The translations under genes and the position numbers were made by a program. DNA of 64,000 nt from Amoebidium appalachense (lineage: Eukaryota > Ichthyosporea): contig CAVNZM010000005.1 in NCBI GenBank assembly GCA_963693365.1, positions 2,852,001 to 2,916,000 of the forward strand, given 5' to 3'. This document shows positions 40,433 through 53,496 of the stretch, in pieces. The first letter of the stretch is position 1; each line of letters starts with the position of its first letter. The notes beneath the pieces are model-generated. The model was given only the letters and a program-made list of their open reading frames with translations, made no database searches and was not told the DNA's origin.

Positions 40433-43400
40433 ATGAATTTTACTGCGGAAGCTGTGCGTGATGAGTGCATTGAGCCAGACCTAGAACCGTTTGTTGTCAA
40501 CCCTACCTTTGAGTTCAACTCTCCCCAGTGGCTTGACTTTTCAGACGACCCTGCGCTTTGGTATGCTATACCTTTTTATCTTTTAATATATTTTTTATTT
40601 TTTATTTTTCGTTGCTTGAAACCCTTGTTTCCACGGCAGTTCTTCTCGTTGTTCTTTCCACGAGGCCATGTTTGCACCAATCGTGTCCGGCTACCATCCT
40701 CGTGCCCGACGTTTTCTCTCTTTTTTCCTTTTTGGTTTACATATCATTTTAGTCGGAAATGCTTCGATTTTCAGCTACATACAAACGTGAAAGGCGATGT
40801 TTAGCAGGATCAGATTAACCCGCTTGTAATTTTTGTTTTTTGGTCAGAACACTCACCTCTAGGTGCAAGTGAGAAGCCGATGTAGTCTCGTAACTCAGTG
40901 CTTTTATGCCCTACCGAATTATTCACGTTGCCTGCTTTTGAACTGTAAGCCGCTAATGTTCTGTTCTGGTGGGCTCGCCTTTCACATTTCCTCCCGAAAA
41001 CTACACCAACGCAACAATGATCCCACCCGCCGGTAGTTTTTCTCTATCTATCCCCTCGGATATCCTGAGGTGTGCATTAACTGAAAGATGTTGGGTGGTT
41101 GCCTTTGTAGATTTTTTTTTTCTGTTAGTGCCAGCCAGCACACCAGGTGGGTTTTTCTGCCCATTTTATACATCGCAGGACTTTGGTTAGCTTTGTTTGA
41201 CAAGTATTGCTCTTCTCTGTGCTAATATGCCTGCCACAATCCCCCCCCCCCACACACACACAAGCACACACACACACACACACACCACTACTACCACACG
41301 CGCGCGCACACACACACACAAAACACACACAGCTATGAGGAACAGGACGACGGGTTTTGCTTCGACTATGAGCATCCCTCCCACGAATCTCAATGGAAAA
41401 ACTATAACCTCTCCCACATCCCCAGTGACCGTTCCCCCGGCTACCTCAGACCTCTACACTCGTTCTCCTACTCATCCGATACCCAATCACCTTCGCCGGT
41501 TTCACCCAACGGTTACATTTCAGCCCAACGCTCCCATGTCACGACCAACCGCCCGAATCGGCTACCACAACGGCTGGTTATACCTCATGAGGAAAAACCG
41601 CATGAACACACACAGGGGGCTACTGGTTTTGCGCAACACCATGCTCCCTATGTGGGCCCGCACGTGCGTATTGCGAGTATAGCGGTGACGGAGTCGGTGG
41701 AAGAGGAGGAGGAAGGAACGGAAGAGAGCGAAGAGGAAAGTAGCGACGGGGAGTCGATGGATTTGGTAAGCGCACTGCTACGGGAGCACAACAGCAAGGT
41801 CAAACAGACACGGAAACGGGACAACAAGAAAATGAAGGAGCCTGGGAAGGTGACCAAACCCCGAGCGCGTAAGACCGCCGGGAGTAATACTACTGCAACA
41901 ACGGGCGAATTGGCTGGCGGGGTGCCAAACGAAGAACAAGCACAAGCCGCCCCTCCACCTACCCATCCCATTAGTTCTAGCAGTGATACTGTAGTTGTCA
42001 AGGAAACCACACGTGTGTTAAAACACAACACCAATGCACCGGTGCCCAAGGTTTCGCGTGTTGTAGTTGCAGTGAAGGAGGTGCCACAGCCGGCACAACT
42101 CAACGTCGAAGGAGACAACGGAGGGAAGAGAAAGGGGATAGCAGTTGCCAAACCCCCGCCCACCACTGCACTCCGCGTCACGTCCACCCGACCTGTTCTC
42201 ACCTCTCGCTCGGGAGTTGTTGCGGCGGCAAAGAAAACAGAGCCTGGGGCGGGTGTGAAGACGACAGATGTCACGGAGAGGCCGAAAGTTACGAAACAAG
42301 CGAGACCTGCAGGTGGGGTGTCAGCGCTTGGCGTCAGTGAGCCGGTGTTGTTGAAGGGAAAGCCGGCAACAACATTGCCAAATAAGGCAGGCACAGCTCC
42401 GTCACCCCCTACCGGCGCTTCCACACTCAAGCAAAGTCTACCCGCTACCCAGGCACCAGCACACTCTATTGGTGCCAAGTTTGCCCCGGCACCCCAACCA
42501 TCCACTCGCACTCAGACTGTTACGGGATCATCAGTACATCTCTCGGTGGTTCCCGGGGCACAGAAACCGACGCTGAATATCACACGGACGATAAAACCCA
42601 CGGCAGGGGAACCGAGAATACCAGTCACAGGGAGACTTGGAGCAGGGGTAGGGTTAACAGGAGCAGGGGGAGTGGCCAAGAAGCCGTCCTTGTACACGAG
42701 TGCACTGGGTGAGGCCCATCGCTCAAACATTGAAAACGTAGTTCCCAGATCGATTTCTTCTATTTCCACGGACAAGTATAGTAGGGACCGTAACGCGGAC
42801 ATTGAGAACATGACTGTTTACCGTGACGGTGCCGTTGCCAAGCCAACCAAGGCTGCAACCAATCAGATGCCAGCACGTGGGCTGGCACACCGGGCACCCC
42901 TGCACGACCGCAACCACAACCAGCTGGCCGTAGCACCGACCTTCCCCTCCAAGCCTGAGAACCGCACAAAGGCTACCCTAACTTTCTGCCCCTCTGGCTC
43001 CCAGCCCGTATGTCCCGCTACTCCCTCCCCCCCCCACTCACCCACCCACATATCACCACTACCACTGCACGTGCAGGCATGTGCATACAAGCCATCACCA
43101 TCACCTGTTCGCTCAACCCCACTACCTAGCTGCCCAAACCCTCTGCACATGTCACACTGACCCAGATACATAGGCGACCTTTTCTACACACAACACATGT
43201 TGTCCCCCCCCCCCCCCCCCCCCCCCCCCCCGCCCCGCCCCGCCCCGCGCATGCGGGGTGCTCGAAACCTTTATGCAATTCTCTCGTTTTCTTTCCATCT
43301 CTTAAGTACCCCCCCCCCCCCCCCCCCCCCCCCGTCTACATCAACACGCGTGCGCCCACATATTAGGCTCATGTGCAGCTTCCTCCTTCCATTAAGAAAT

Positions 43401-43815
43401 GAAGCGCGCACACACACAATCACACTCACTCACTTACTCACTCACTCACCTGCTACCGCCAGCATCTCCATTCCCGTCCATCACATCCCCCCCTCCTCCC
43501 CCCCCCCCCCCCCCCCCCAACCACCACCACCACCACCACCACCACCACCACCACACCCACCCAAACAACAACAACAACAACAACAAAGAAAGAAAGAGAA
43601 AAGCGAAAAATAGAGGGGGGGGGGGGGGGGGGAAGTACATACATACACGCACACGTGCACACACACACCCTATACTAACAGCAATCCCACCTACACAGAC
43701 CAAGCCCACCCTGTACGGCCATGTCGGCAAAGACACAGACACGGACGACCTCAAGCACATTCTGGCTCAACACAACTCGAGGGTGACCGGCATGCCCACA
43801 AGGAAATTCCTATGA
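40433..43815 (+). CDS. Mostly disordered protein with TPX2-like N-terminus (putative spindle factor)
   Basis: Exons 40433-40560, 41333-43007 and 43699-43815, phases consistent, 639 aa, stop TGA. Start context CCACCATGA. Residues 26-36 read FEFNSPQWLDF, followed by acidic and aromatic residues (DDPAL, YEEQDDGFCFDYEHP); this resembles the aromatic/Pro Aurora-A-binding start of TPX2 proteins (pattern F/Y-x-F/Y-x-A/S-P-x-x-x-x-F). A strongly acidic Glu/Ser segment lies at about 164-185. It is followed by DLVSALLREHNSKVKQ, and a second copy of that short motif, DLKHILAQHNSRV, is near the C-terminus (618-630). The middle is low-complexity Thr/Ala/Pro/Lys-rich and probably unfolded. No catalytic domain is seen. 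TPX2 activates Aurora A on spindle microtubules; assignment here rests on one short motif, so the existence of the gene is firmer than its name. Confidence 0.7.
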
Positions 43816-45055
43816 GCCAGCAGGGGCTAACATGTACGTAGTCATAAAGGGGTGTGCGTGTGTGGCCGAATGTAATTTGGATAATATACTTTACCAATAG
43901 TGTGAATTAGGTATGTGGTAGGGGAGATGTAATGTGACGGGGTTAGGCGTGCAGGTGGTGAATGGGATTTGTATACTTGTGTGGACAATGTGACTTTGCA
44001 TTTACATGCGACATACTATGGATGTCGGAGGCTTTTCATTCAGAGTTTACTGTTCTTTCTCTTTCTGTGGTGATGTTCACGGTGTGTACTCGTGTGAGGT
44101 CAGTACTAATGAGGAATTCAACTATGGGGAGAGGGGCACCGGGGGGGGGGGGGGGGGGGGTGTATACGGGTGGGTTATTTGGAGACCCCCGAAAGCTTTT
44201 TTCCTATCGGTTCCGGGGGTCTCCTTTTCCTCCTGTGTACATCTTTTAGTTTCCCGACTCTCCTTGCTGGTGAATTCAGTTTTGGGGCAGGAAGTGCGGA
44301 ACAAACGGGACAATAGACAGTTTGCCTATAAGCAGGTGGCACGTACCTCTACAAGGTGAATAAGTGCAGCCCAATATGGTGAACAGTGGTGTGATAAATC
44401 TGATATGTATTGGCCAAGATTTCAGAGTCTGACGTGGATGTGACATTGAACGGCCACTGGGACCATATTACATCATATTGAAATTGGGTTTTCCTCACGG
44501 TCCAGCACTTTGCCTCCTCCCCCCTCCCCCCCCTCCCCCCTCTCCTCCTCCTCTCGGACTTGTGTGTACACGCACCCACCCGACCGAATGTGTGTGTTGG
44601 GGGGGGGGGGGGGGGGGGGGGGACAGGCAGTAGCACACCGGTGGGACAAATCAATGACATGCACATGTTTACTAGTACTAGAGTTTTAGTACCATGCTGC
44701 ACGGGGCACTCTAACCTCTATGAAAGAGACCGAATGCACTGTTAGGAAAATCAATTCACATTACATCTTGATAGTAGCTACCAATAGAGAAAGACACCAG
44801 TCCGTACGGGCCAAGAAAGTTTGGCTTGTATATATGACTGTGTGGGCACGTCCTCATTTGTATTCACACCTTGTGTGTGTCTGTGACATGATGTGTGTGG
44901 GCTTGCGTGTGTGTGTGTACACGTGTATATACGTGCACATGCATGTGTGTGTGCACGTGTACACGTGCATCTGTGTGTGTGCAGGTGCATGTGTGTGCGT
45001 CTGTGTGTTGGTGTGCTGGTGTTTTTGAGAAAGAAAGAAGAGAAAGAAATTCCCT

Positions 45056-45090
<35 letters not shown>

Positions 45091-45424
45091 GGAAAGCACT
45101 GGGGAGAGTGGGGTGGGGCAGGGAGGGTGAGAGGCGGCGGAGGGGCCCGGGGGGGGAGGCATATACCAGGCGTGCCCTTCAATATTTTTTTTTTTTTTTG
45201 GGGGGGGGGGGGGGGGGGATTTGTGTGTACTTGGACCAACGTGGCTGTGCAAGGACGAAACAACATGGTGGCAGCCGGAGTCGGAAAAAACAACACAAAG
45301 GCAAACCACTGGCACACAACTCAATGATATACAGGGGTCACTCCGACGTGACTTTCAAAATAATGGGTAAATCATTAGGGTCTAGAATCTGAATGTTTTT
45401 CGGCCGTAGGGTTTGTTATCTTAT

Positions 45425-45461
<37 letters not shown>

Positions 45462-45593
45462 ACCCACCCCCCCACCCACCCACACACACATACACACACC
45501 CTCCCCCATGTGGAGCCAAAATTTCTGAGGGTTAGGCCACGGGAGGCTACATTTTCTTTTTTTTTTCCTTTTTTCCTTTTCTTTTTTTTTTTT

Positions 45594-45627
<34 letters not shown>

Positions 45628-46325
45628 GGATGTAGGCATGCATTGCATGGCACCCTCCCGCTATGACGCATGTGACATGTGTACACATGTCTGCTGGCCA
45701 ATGCAGATAGTTATGCACAATGCATGCCGTTTGTTGAATCTCAAAGTGTCCGATAGAGCTTTCAGAATCACTCACTATACTATTTAGTAAATGTATGCTG
45801 GCTTTGTTTTGTTTGTTTGGTTAAAAGGGTAACAGCTCCTATGTTCTGTTTTCGTATACATTGCAGAAGGGGAAGGGGGGGAGGGGGGAGGAAGAGCTGG
45901 GGGTATAAGTGTCGTCACGTCGGGCTGCCGTACCACCGCATATTTAGGAGTTAGGAGTGTGGGTGTGTGGGGAAGGTAGGAGAGGGGCTAAGAGTTGGGT
46001 GAAACAGGGGTGGATGGGTGGGTGGCCATTGTAGTGGGGATGGGGGAGGCTGGGGGAGGGGGGGGGGGGGGGGGGGGGGGGGGGCTGCTCGTTATCTTAT
46101 TTTACTCCCAGCCTCGGTAGCCTCTAAAATCTTAAAATTTTCAAATTTAAATATTCTGGTACCATTTGTTTATCTTAAATGTGAATCATCAGTATCTGAA
46201 TCCTATGATCCCTGTGTGGCATGTGAGCTGCCAGGGCCGTGGCATTGATGGTGAAAGCTTTTGGTGTTGTGACACAATAATGCACGTGTGTGTCCTTTTT
46301 CTTTTCTTTTCAGAATCTTTTCTTT

Positions 46326-46373
<48 letters not shown>
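46326..46373. repeat. (TTTC)n microsatellite
   Basis: About 12 perfect tetranucleotide units ending in a T run, followed by GT/GC repeats. Confidence 0.95.
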
Positions 46374-46384
46374 TTTTTTTTTTT

Positions 46385-46418
<34 letters not shown>

Positions 46419-46547
46419 GCACGTGTGTGTACATGTGTGTGTGTGTGTGTCACGTTTGTGTGTGTGTGTGTCACGGTGTGTGTGTGTGTGTGCGTGTCGC
46501 GGTGTATATGTGTGTCTGTTTGTGTGCACGTGCGCACGTGTGTGTAT

Positions 46548-46659
<112 letters not shown>

Positions 46660-46861
46660 GATTGAACTTTATTTTGCACGCTGAGCGTGAGGCAACATAA
46701 ATCCTCACACTTTTCAACGAAGGAAGGTTGTCTTCGAACTTTAAGGAGAATTAGCTCTTTTACCGATGAACTATGAGGGAACAGTATTGGTCATGATACA
46801 TGTATACCCCAAGCACCAGTTAGCCGCCTCCCTACTTATTATGGTTAATATATCATGCTTT

Positions 46862-47030
46862 ACCCTGACCCGGCGGGAACTGACCGGGTCAGAGCCATCG
46901 GTCGGGCTGGGTACGGGTCTGACCCGCCGGGTCATAAAGCCGACCGGGTTTGAGCAAAAATGCCCCGGGTCGGGGTTGGGTAACGCCGACCCGGCCGGGT
47001 TGGTTCTCGGATCGACCCAACCCGACACAT
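46862..47030. repeat. CCGGGTC/GACCCGG-rich palindromic patch
   Basis: Multiple short copies of GACCCGGC and its complement GCCGGGTC (e.g. CTGACCCGGCGGG, GACCCGCCGGGTC, GACCCGGCCGGGT) in both orientations within 170 bp. Likely the subterminal region of a mobile element or a foldback; no coding content. Confidence 0.55.
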
Positions 47031-47742
47031 CCCTGCTGAAGGCGCGAGCACATGCGCAGGAGGGCTCTGGAGGGCTCTGGACCAGGTAGCCTCAACACAG
47101 CACAAAGACAACCTGAGCACTCATGGATGGAGTTCTGCGCAGCTCAGCCTGGCAACACAGTGATGCAATTGGTGTCACTCTAACCGCTCAGCAGACACCT
47201 GCTTCAAAATCTGCAGCCCGTGGCCACGGATTAGGACACAAACATGAACTGAGCACCACCCCGCGCTTCGAATTCGCCGTTCAAACGTTTAAAAAAAACA
47301 GCCATGACGTCATAGCCGCAGATCACCCCGCATTCCACGCATTCCACGAGATCTAGATCTGCACCTCGTGTGTAAATTACGGTGACTGCCCTGGTGAGCT
47401 ACAAAAAACCTTGCTTTGGCAGGGGAAATTGTGTGTATCGGTGCATAATGTCGATGTACTCCTATCAATGTCTGCTTGAGCACCCAAAGAGCATGAATAT
47501 GATGACATAATGCTGTATGCATAACTGGGTCACGCGTGTATACAATGGTGCACGTGCGCAGGCAGCCGCGAGCCTCATGCCGACGTTGTGTGGCCGTGAC
47601 ACTGTCAATAAAAACTTATAAACTACTTCGAGAAACATAGGGCAATTCTTGTGGGAAGAGGGATGGGGAGAAGGAGGAGGGGATTGTTGTTGTTTTACAT
47701 GTTCTTTTGTTGTTTTTGTACGTTGTTGTTCTACCTGGGGGT

Positions 47743-47820
47743 AGTTTCAAGTTTAGCCCAGTGGGTAGTGTACCGAACGCTTTATGCACAAAAGCATTTG
47801 CATTCGTCCGAATCCTCAAA
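47743..47820 (+). repeat. tRNA-like relic (possible SINE head)
   Basis: TAGCCCAGTGGGTAGTG (47754-47770) resembles a pol III A box and GTCCGAATCC (47806-47815) a B box with near-normal spacing. The T stem does not pair, so this is not a working tRNA gene. Confidence 0.3.
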
Positions 47821-48068
47821 TTTCATTGGTGTATAAAGGTGCCCAGAAAAGCAAATTCGAGGGAAAACCACATAGGCTCATGCAAACTTGCATAGATAAG
47901 ACTTGTATTTCTGTTTATGGGGCTTTTTTCTCTGCTATATGTTTTCCTGTGTAGGATTTTTCCTTCTCTCGTGACCAAACGTTTCATGAAAGCACGGGTA
48001 AAAACTGTCTTTTCAGTGATGTATGAGGGATTACTGGGGTCACGTACTTGGTTCAAGAAACTCAAGGA

Positions 48069-48193
48069 CCAATCAAACTGTTATCCAATCATTGCATCGG
48101 GCACTTGGCATAATAAATCTAAATATCACAAATTAGGATAGCCAATCAACAAGCGCCACAATGACTTTGCGGTCAACCGGTTTTCTATATAAA
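48069..48193 (+). promoter_or_regulatory. CCAAT and TATA motifs of the peptide transporter gene
   Basis: CCAATCA occurs at 48069-48075 and 48142-48148, followed by TATATAAA at 48186-48193. The ATG is 234 bp further on, leaving room for a leader of about 200 nt. Same motif pair as at the carrier gene. Confidence 0.5.
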
Positions 48194-48426
48194 CACCCGT
48201 TCAAAATTTCCCGGCACTTAGAGCGACAGTAGTGAGATCGGGCACTCATAAGAGTTCTGTTTCTTTTCTCATCCACGAGGCCTCTTCGTCATTGCTCTCG
48301 CTCAAAAAGTGCATTCGTATTTTTAAGGCTCCTGGCCACCTCGAACCAAACTCGCCATTCAAGGCATGGCCCTTGCTATCCGTCACACATAATCGTACAC
48401 TGTGACAGACTGAACACAAAGCCACC

Positions 48427-51400
48427 ATGAGTTTCTTCCGCAGCAAGTTGGTGACTGTGGGGAGCTTCATCCTCATTGTTGAGTTGATGGAACGCCTCAC
48501 ATACTACACCTTTGCCGGGTCTGAACGCAACAACTTGGAGCGCCAGTTCGGCTACTCCACTGCCGAAGCCGTTGCCATCCGCTCCGTGTTTGGCGTGCTG
48601 TCCTATGTGACCGGGTTCTTCGGTGCCTTTATTGCAGACACACTGCTTGGGCGGTTCAAGACCATTGCCGTGTTCATCGCCTGCTACTGCATCGGTGTAA
48701 CCATGTGCTCTACGGCTGTGCATCCCAACGTCCTAAGTGCGGTAGGCGTTCTTTATCACTCCTTGCTCTTTAAGCCTCCCCCCTGCGGTTGTTTCCCTAC
48801 CCACTCACCACCTAATGGCAGGAGAGCTGATGGCATGGCCACCCTGTCACACCCAATTCTACCCACTGACACAATGCACATCTGCTGCCTCCTGTGCATC
48901 TTGCGTGGCAATGATGAAATGATCATATCACCCCAGTACATACACTAACTTTAGACCCAAGGCCGTTCACGGTACGGTAACAAAAAAGAAAAAGCAAATG
49001 TCCTGAAAATGCCTGTGCATGCTTATTAATATTTTACCAGGACTAGGCAGAGCAAGATACGTTATATATCCTAGTTAAGGTCAAATTCTGCATTTTGATA
49101 CTGAAATTGTGTTATTAGTGCTATGCGATTGATGATTCAGAGGAAGAAACTTGAGCTATTAGTATTTACGTCCACCACACAGCCCGCCTACCTTGCTGGA
49201 ATCATGTTCTTCATGGCCCTTGGTAAACCCCCCCCCCCCCTAACCCCCCCTCCCCCCCCCCCCCCCCCCGCCCCATCAGGAGCAGGCGATGAACACACAT
49301 TCCGCTCCTCATCCCCCCCCCCCCCTTCCCCCCTCGCCCCAATACATCATCCCCATCCTCCCCCCTTCCCCCTCCCCCCCCCCCCCCCCCCCGGGGGCTC
49401 TTCCCCCTTCGCCAAAAAAAAGAGATGAAGATAACAGAAAGAGAGAGAGCCTCAAAGTAAAAGTGAACAGGATGATAGAGAAGGGGGGTGGATAGGGGGC
49501 GGGGGGGGGGGGGGGGGGGGGGGGAGGAGGAGGGGGGAGGAAGGAGAAAGTGGGGGAGAAGTGGGTCAGGGTAAGAATGAAAGAGATGGGTGGGGTAAAG
49601 TAGCAGAAAAAGAAAGAGAGGAGAGAAAGACCGGGGGCCGGGGGGGGGGGGGGGGGGAGACGCTGGGGGTGGAAGAGGGGGGGGGGGGGGGAGTGGGGGA
49701 CGGAGGGGGGAACAGATAGACAGAGAGAGGGCAGAGGATGTAGAAGGAGGAAAATGCAGGGGAAACTCCAATGTCGAGCTCAGCGCTAACAAACACTTCC
49801 TGCATAGGTGCTGGGGGCATGAAGCCCAACATCAGCAACTTTGGTGGTGACCAGTACGACCCCAAGATCCCAAAAGAGAAGAAGGAGCAGGAGCTGTTCT
49901 TCTCTCTGTTCTATGCTGCTGTCAATGCTGGTTAGTGGAACATGCTTCTGAGTTGCGGAGGTTGCAATCCTCCCGTTTCCTTCACCACATACACATGCGT
50001 GTGCGTGCATGCACGTGCACATGCACATGAATACACACCCATGTACATGCATTCACATGCAAATGCACACGCACACACGCACAGGCACACAGGCACTCAG
50101 TGTTGTCTTTTTCTTCGTGCACGTGTGGAAGGGGGTGCGAAAGAAAGGGAGGGGGGGGGGGGGGGGGGGGGGATTTTCCCATTACTTTTTGCAATGCGCA
50201 TGCAGACATCAAGCTAACAATTTAAACTATCACCCAATCAGGTTCGGCGGTTTCCTACGGGTGCCTCACCACCATCGCCACCGGTGGCACGGCAGCCCTT
50301 CCCGGGCAGGCAGGCAACAACCTTATTCCCAAGGAATACGGCTACTTTGCTGCATACATCTTTGCCGCCATCTGTATCTTCATTGCTATGGTTGTGTTCA
50401 TTGCCGGCTCTTCTCGCTACAATAAGATCCCCCCTAGCGGAAATTCGTTTGGCGGGGCTCTATATTTCCTGTGAAATGGTGCCAAGAATACAACGCGGGG
50501 CAAGATGGCGCTGAGTGGATGGTGCTGTCTACTGGTGTTCCTGGTCGTCAGCATTACAAATGCTTTCCTCACGTCAAAGGTGTGTTCCCACCCCATTAGC
50601 TTCAAGAGTCCCCAACTCCCCCCCCCCCCTCCCCCCCCCCCCCTCCGACACCCCCCGGCCCCTCCCTTCCCATCCCTCCCCCTCCTTACCTCCCCCCTCC
50701 CCCCTCCCCCCCCCCCCCTCCCAAAACAAAATATATCACTTTCACAGCAGTAGTGCCACATAATCATGGCCGAGCAATGATTTATTATTCTTTTTTGGCT
50801 GGTGCTAGGGCAAGGGTTAGAATAGAGGAGGTCGGGAACAAAAGTTGCACACGGGAGGGCGGGGGGAAGGGGGGGGAGGGGGACTACGGGCAGAGAGTGG
50901 TTGGTGGTTCTAATTATGTATTGATCATGAATGCGTGTAGTACTTATACAAACCTTCCCCACCCAGCCGCCCGCGCTTCCATATGTCTCGCTCGCGCTTG
51001 CCCTCATTGGCTGCATATCAGTTGTGCTGGGTCACATCAACAACGATTGGCTCCGCACCGTCCCCGACCACCCCAAGGATTGGCTGAAAACCAACGAAGC
51101 AGTGAATCTGTTCTCGATTGTTCCAGTAGTTCTCACGACCAACATCTGCTTCATGCTGACGTACAACATGATGGATGGGCCAATCCCCGTCCAGACCTGC
51201 CACATGAACCTCAAGCTGGGTGGCGGTCAGGTCAATGGAGTAAGTTTTGACACCAGCCGAACCCAAATCACAACCGCCCTTCCCTGAACCCTGCCCCCCT
51301 CCCTCACCCTGGCTTCCCCCCTCCCCTCCCCCTCCCCTCCCCTCTTCCCCCCCAGCCCCCTCCCCCCCCCCCCCCTCACGTGTATCTGCAAGTGCATTAG

Positions 51401-52160
51401 CCTCCTCCCCCCCCCCCCCCCCCCCCCGCCCCCCGCATTCGGGGTCCCCTCCCCCCATTTTCCCATCCCCTCCACCCGGCTCTCCTACTCTTTTCCAACA
51501 GAGCTTCTGCACTCAACAACCTCTCCCTCCCTTCCCCCCCCCACAAAGAAAAAAAACCGGAAAAGAAAAAGAAAAAGAAAAAGAAAATACCCCACCCCGG
51601 AGGATAGGCACTGCTTATAATGCATTTTTTTTAGTGTGCTTTGAAACTTTTGCACTTTAGTGTTGTGCATCGCGAATGTGTACTCATACTCTGTAACACA
51701 TTCTAAACCTGCAACCCCCCCTCCAGCCCCCTCCCCCCCCCCCACCTCCACCCCCCCCCCCCACCTCTCCCCCCCCCCCCCCCCCCCCCACGCACACACA
51801 CACACACAAACAGACGTTCATCCACCTTATCAACCCTCTCACCATCGTCATTGGCATCCCCATCCTCAACTTCCTCGTCTGGCCCATGTTTGAACGCTGC
51901 CGCCGTGTTCCCACCAGCCGCTACTTCAAGCTCATGTTTGGGTTTGGTTTTGCTTTTCTCTCGATGCTTTTCGCGACAATTTTCGAGTTTGTTCGCCGTG
52001 GTACCGAGACTCTTCCGGAGGTAGAAGAGAACATTTCGCTGTGTGCAGGCAACAATGCCGACCCAGTGTACATGAAGAACATCAGTGCCTTTGCCATGTT
52101 CCTGCCTCTAGCCATGACCGCCCTGGCTGAGATCTGCATCAACCCCACCCTGCTCTGTAC

Positions 52161-52194
<34 letters not shown>

Positions 52195-52639
52195 TTTCCT
52201 ACCCCAGCTTCCTTCTCTCCCCGTGCCCACCAGATTCCTGCCCCTTCCCGGGACCACCCACCGTCTTGCTTTTTGGCCCCCCACCCTACCCCACCCCTTT
52301 CCCCTCCCCCTCTCTCCCTCTCTCCCTCTCTCCCTCTCCCTCTCTCCCTTTCTCCTCCCCTCTCCCCCCCTCTCTCTCTCTCTCTCTTTCTCTCTGCGTG
52401 TGTGTGTCCCCCCCCCCCCCCCCACCCGCTCCACCCCCCCGGTTCCCTACCCTCAGTTTCCTGCTCCACCCATAGTCACCAGATTCCTGCCCCTTCCCGG
52501 GACCATCCATCGTTTTGCTTTTTGACCCCTCACCCCATCCCCCCCTCCCCCCCTCCAACCTCCCCACCCCCCTTCCTCCCCCCCCCCCAACTCCCACGCC
52601 ACCCTAACCCACTCCCCCACCTCCCCCCCCCCCCCCCCC

Positions 52640-52716
<77 letters not shown>

Positions 52717-53496
52717 GTCTGTCTGTACCCATCCCCCCCCCCCCCCCCCCCCCCGCCCCACACACACACCCTCCGCACCGTATGGTTATTTCCGTAAATG
52801 CACTGCCACCGCATTCCTACCCCCCCCCCCCCCCCACCTCCCACCCCCTCCCTCCCGGCCATTATTTTGCGACAAGTGTACTTGGAAGCATGCGAGGCTT
52901 TCTTCAGAATCTGTTCTCATTTACGTCTCCCCCCCGGGCCCGCAAATTCTGCAACCCCTAAAGCCCCTCGTCCTCACCGCCATCCCCAACCCGCACATAC
53001 ACATCACTCCCATTCATCGAATCCTCTTGTTGACAACCTCAAGTGCTTATGTGCACCACCAAGCAGCTTATCATCCTGTAACCTCAGCAATACACCAGCA
53101 GTGCTTACATGCACGCAATCCCTTTACTTACTCCCTTCCCCCACAGACATGTCCTACAGCCAGGCCCCACCCCGCACCCGCTCTCTCGCCCAGGCTTTTA
53201 ACCTGTTCTGTGCCGGTGCAATGCCCAACGGATTCCTCGCCACCATCACCAAACTTCTTGCAAAGTACATGCCGGATAACCTGGACACCAGCCCATTGGC
53301 AATTGAATATTTCTACTACGCCGGGTTCATTGCGTGTGTGTTGGGTGTTGGGTTGGTTACCCTCTTTAGCAGGATGTATGTTGAGAAACAGTATGTGGAA
53401 GACATGGAGGACGAGAAACAGGTGGAGACATTTAGTGGTACTGCGTGCACTGTGGCGGGTGACAGTATGATGAAGGATAAACAGGACATGCTATAG
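48427..53496 (+). CDS. Proton-coupled oligopeptide transporter (POT/PTR2 family), with in-frame TGA at codon 237
   Basis: Exons 48427-48741, 49183-49222, 49808-49930, 50242-50579, 50967-51239, 51814-52156 and 53147-53496; all phases match, 593 sense codons' worth, stop TAG. Start lies in a strong context (GCCACCATGA). Family landmarks: ELMERLTYYTFAG (the ExxER proton-coupling motif), GAFIADTLLGRFKTI, GGMKPNISNFGGDQYD (PTR signature), FFSLFYAAVNAGS, and SYSQAPPRTRSLAQAFNLF near the C-terminus. About 12 hydrophobic helices are expected. It imports di- and tripeptides, usually at the plasma membrane. TGA at 50472-50474 interrupts exon 4 between GNSFGGALYFL and NGAKNTTRGKMALSGW in the same frame, where other POT members read through with a hydrophobic residue. 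This is a nonsense mutation, a recoded codon or a base error. Introns are C/CT-rich. Confidence 0.9.
52643..52712. repeat. (CT)35 microsatellite
   Basis: Pure CT run in the last intron of the transporter gene, flanked by long C runs. Confidence 0.95.

Noticed and set aside
41648-42511. 287-codon minus-strand frame in the TPX2-like gene
   Set aside because: Antisense shadow of exon 2, whose plus-strand frame links in phase to exons 1 and 3.
47743-47820. Functional tRNA gene
   Set aside because: The T-arm stem and acceptor stem do not pair; only box-like motifs remain.
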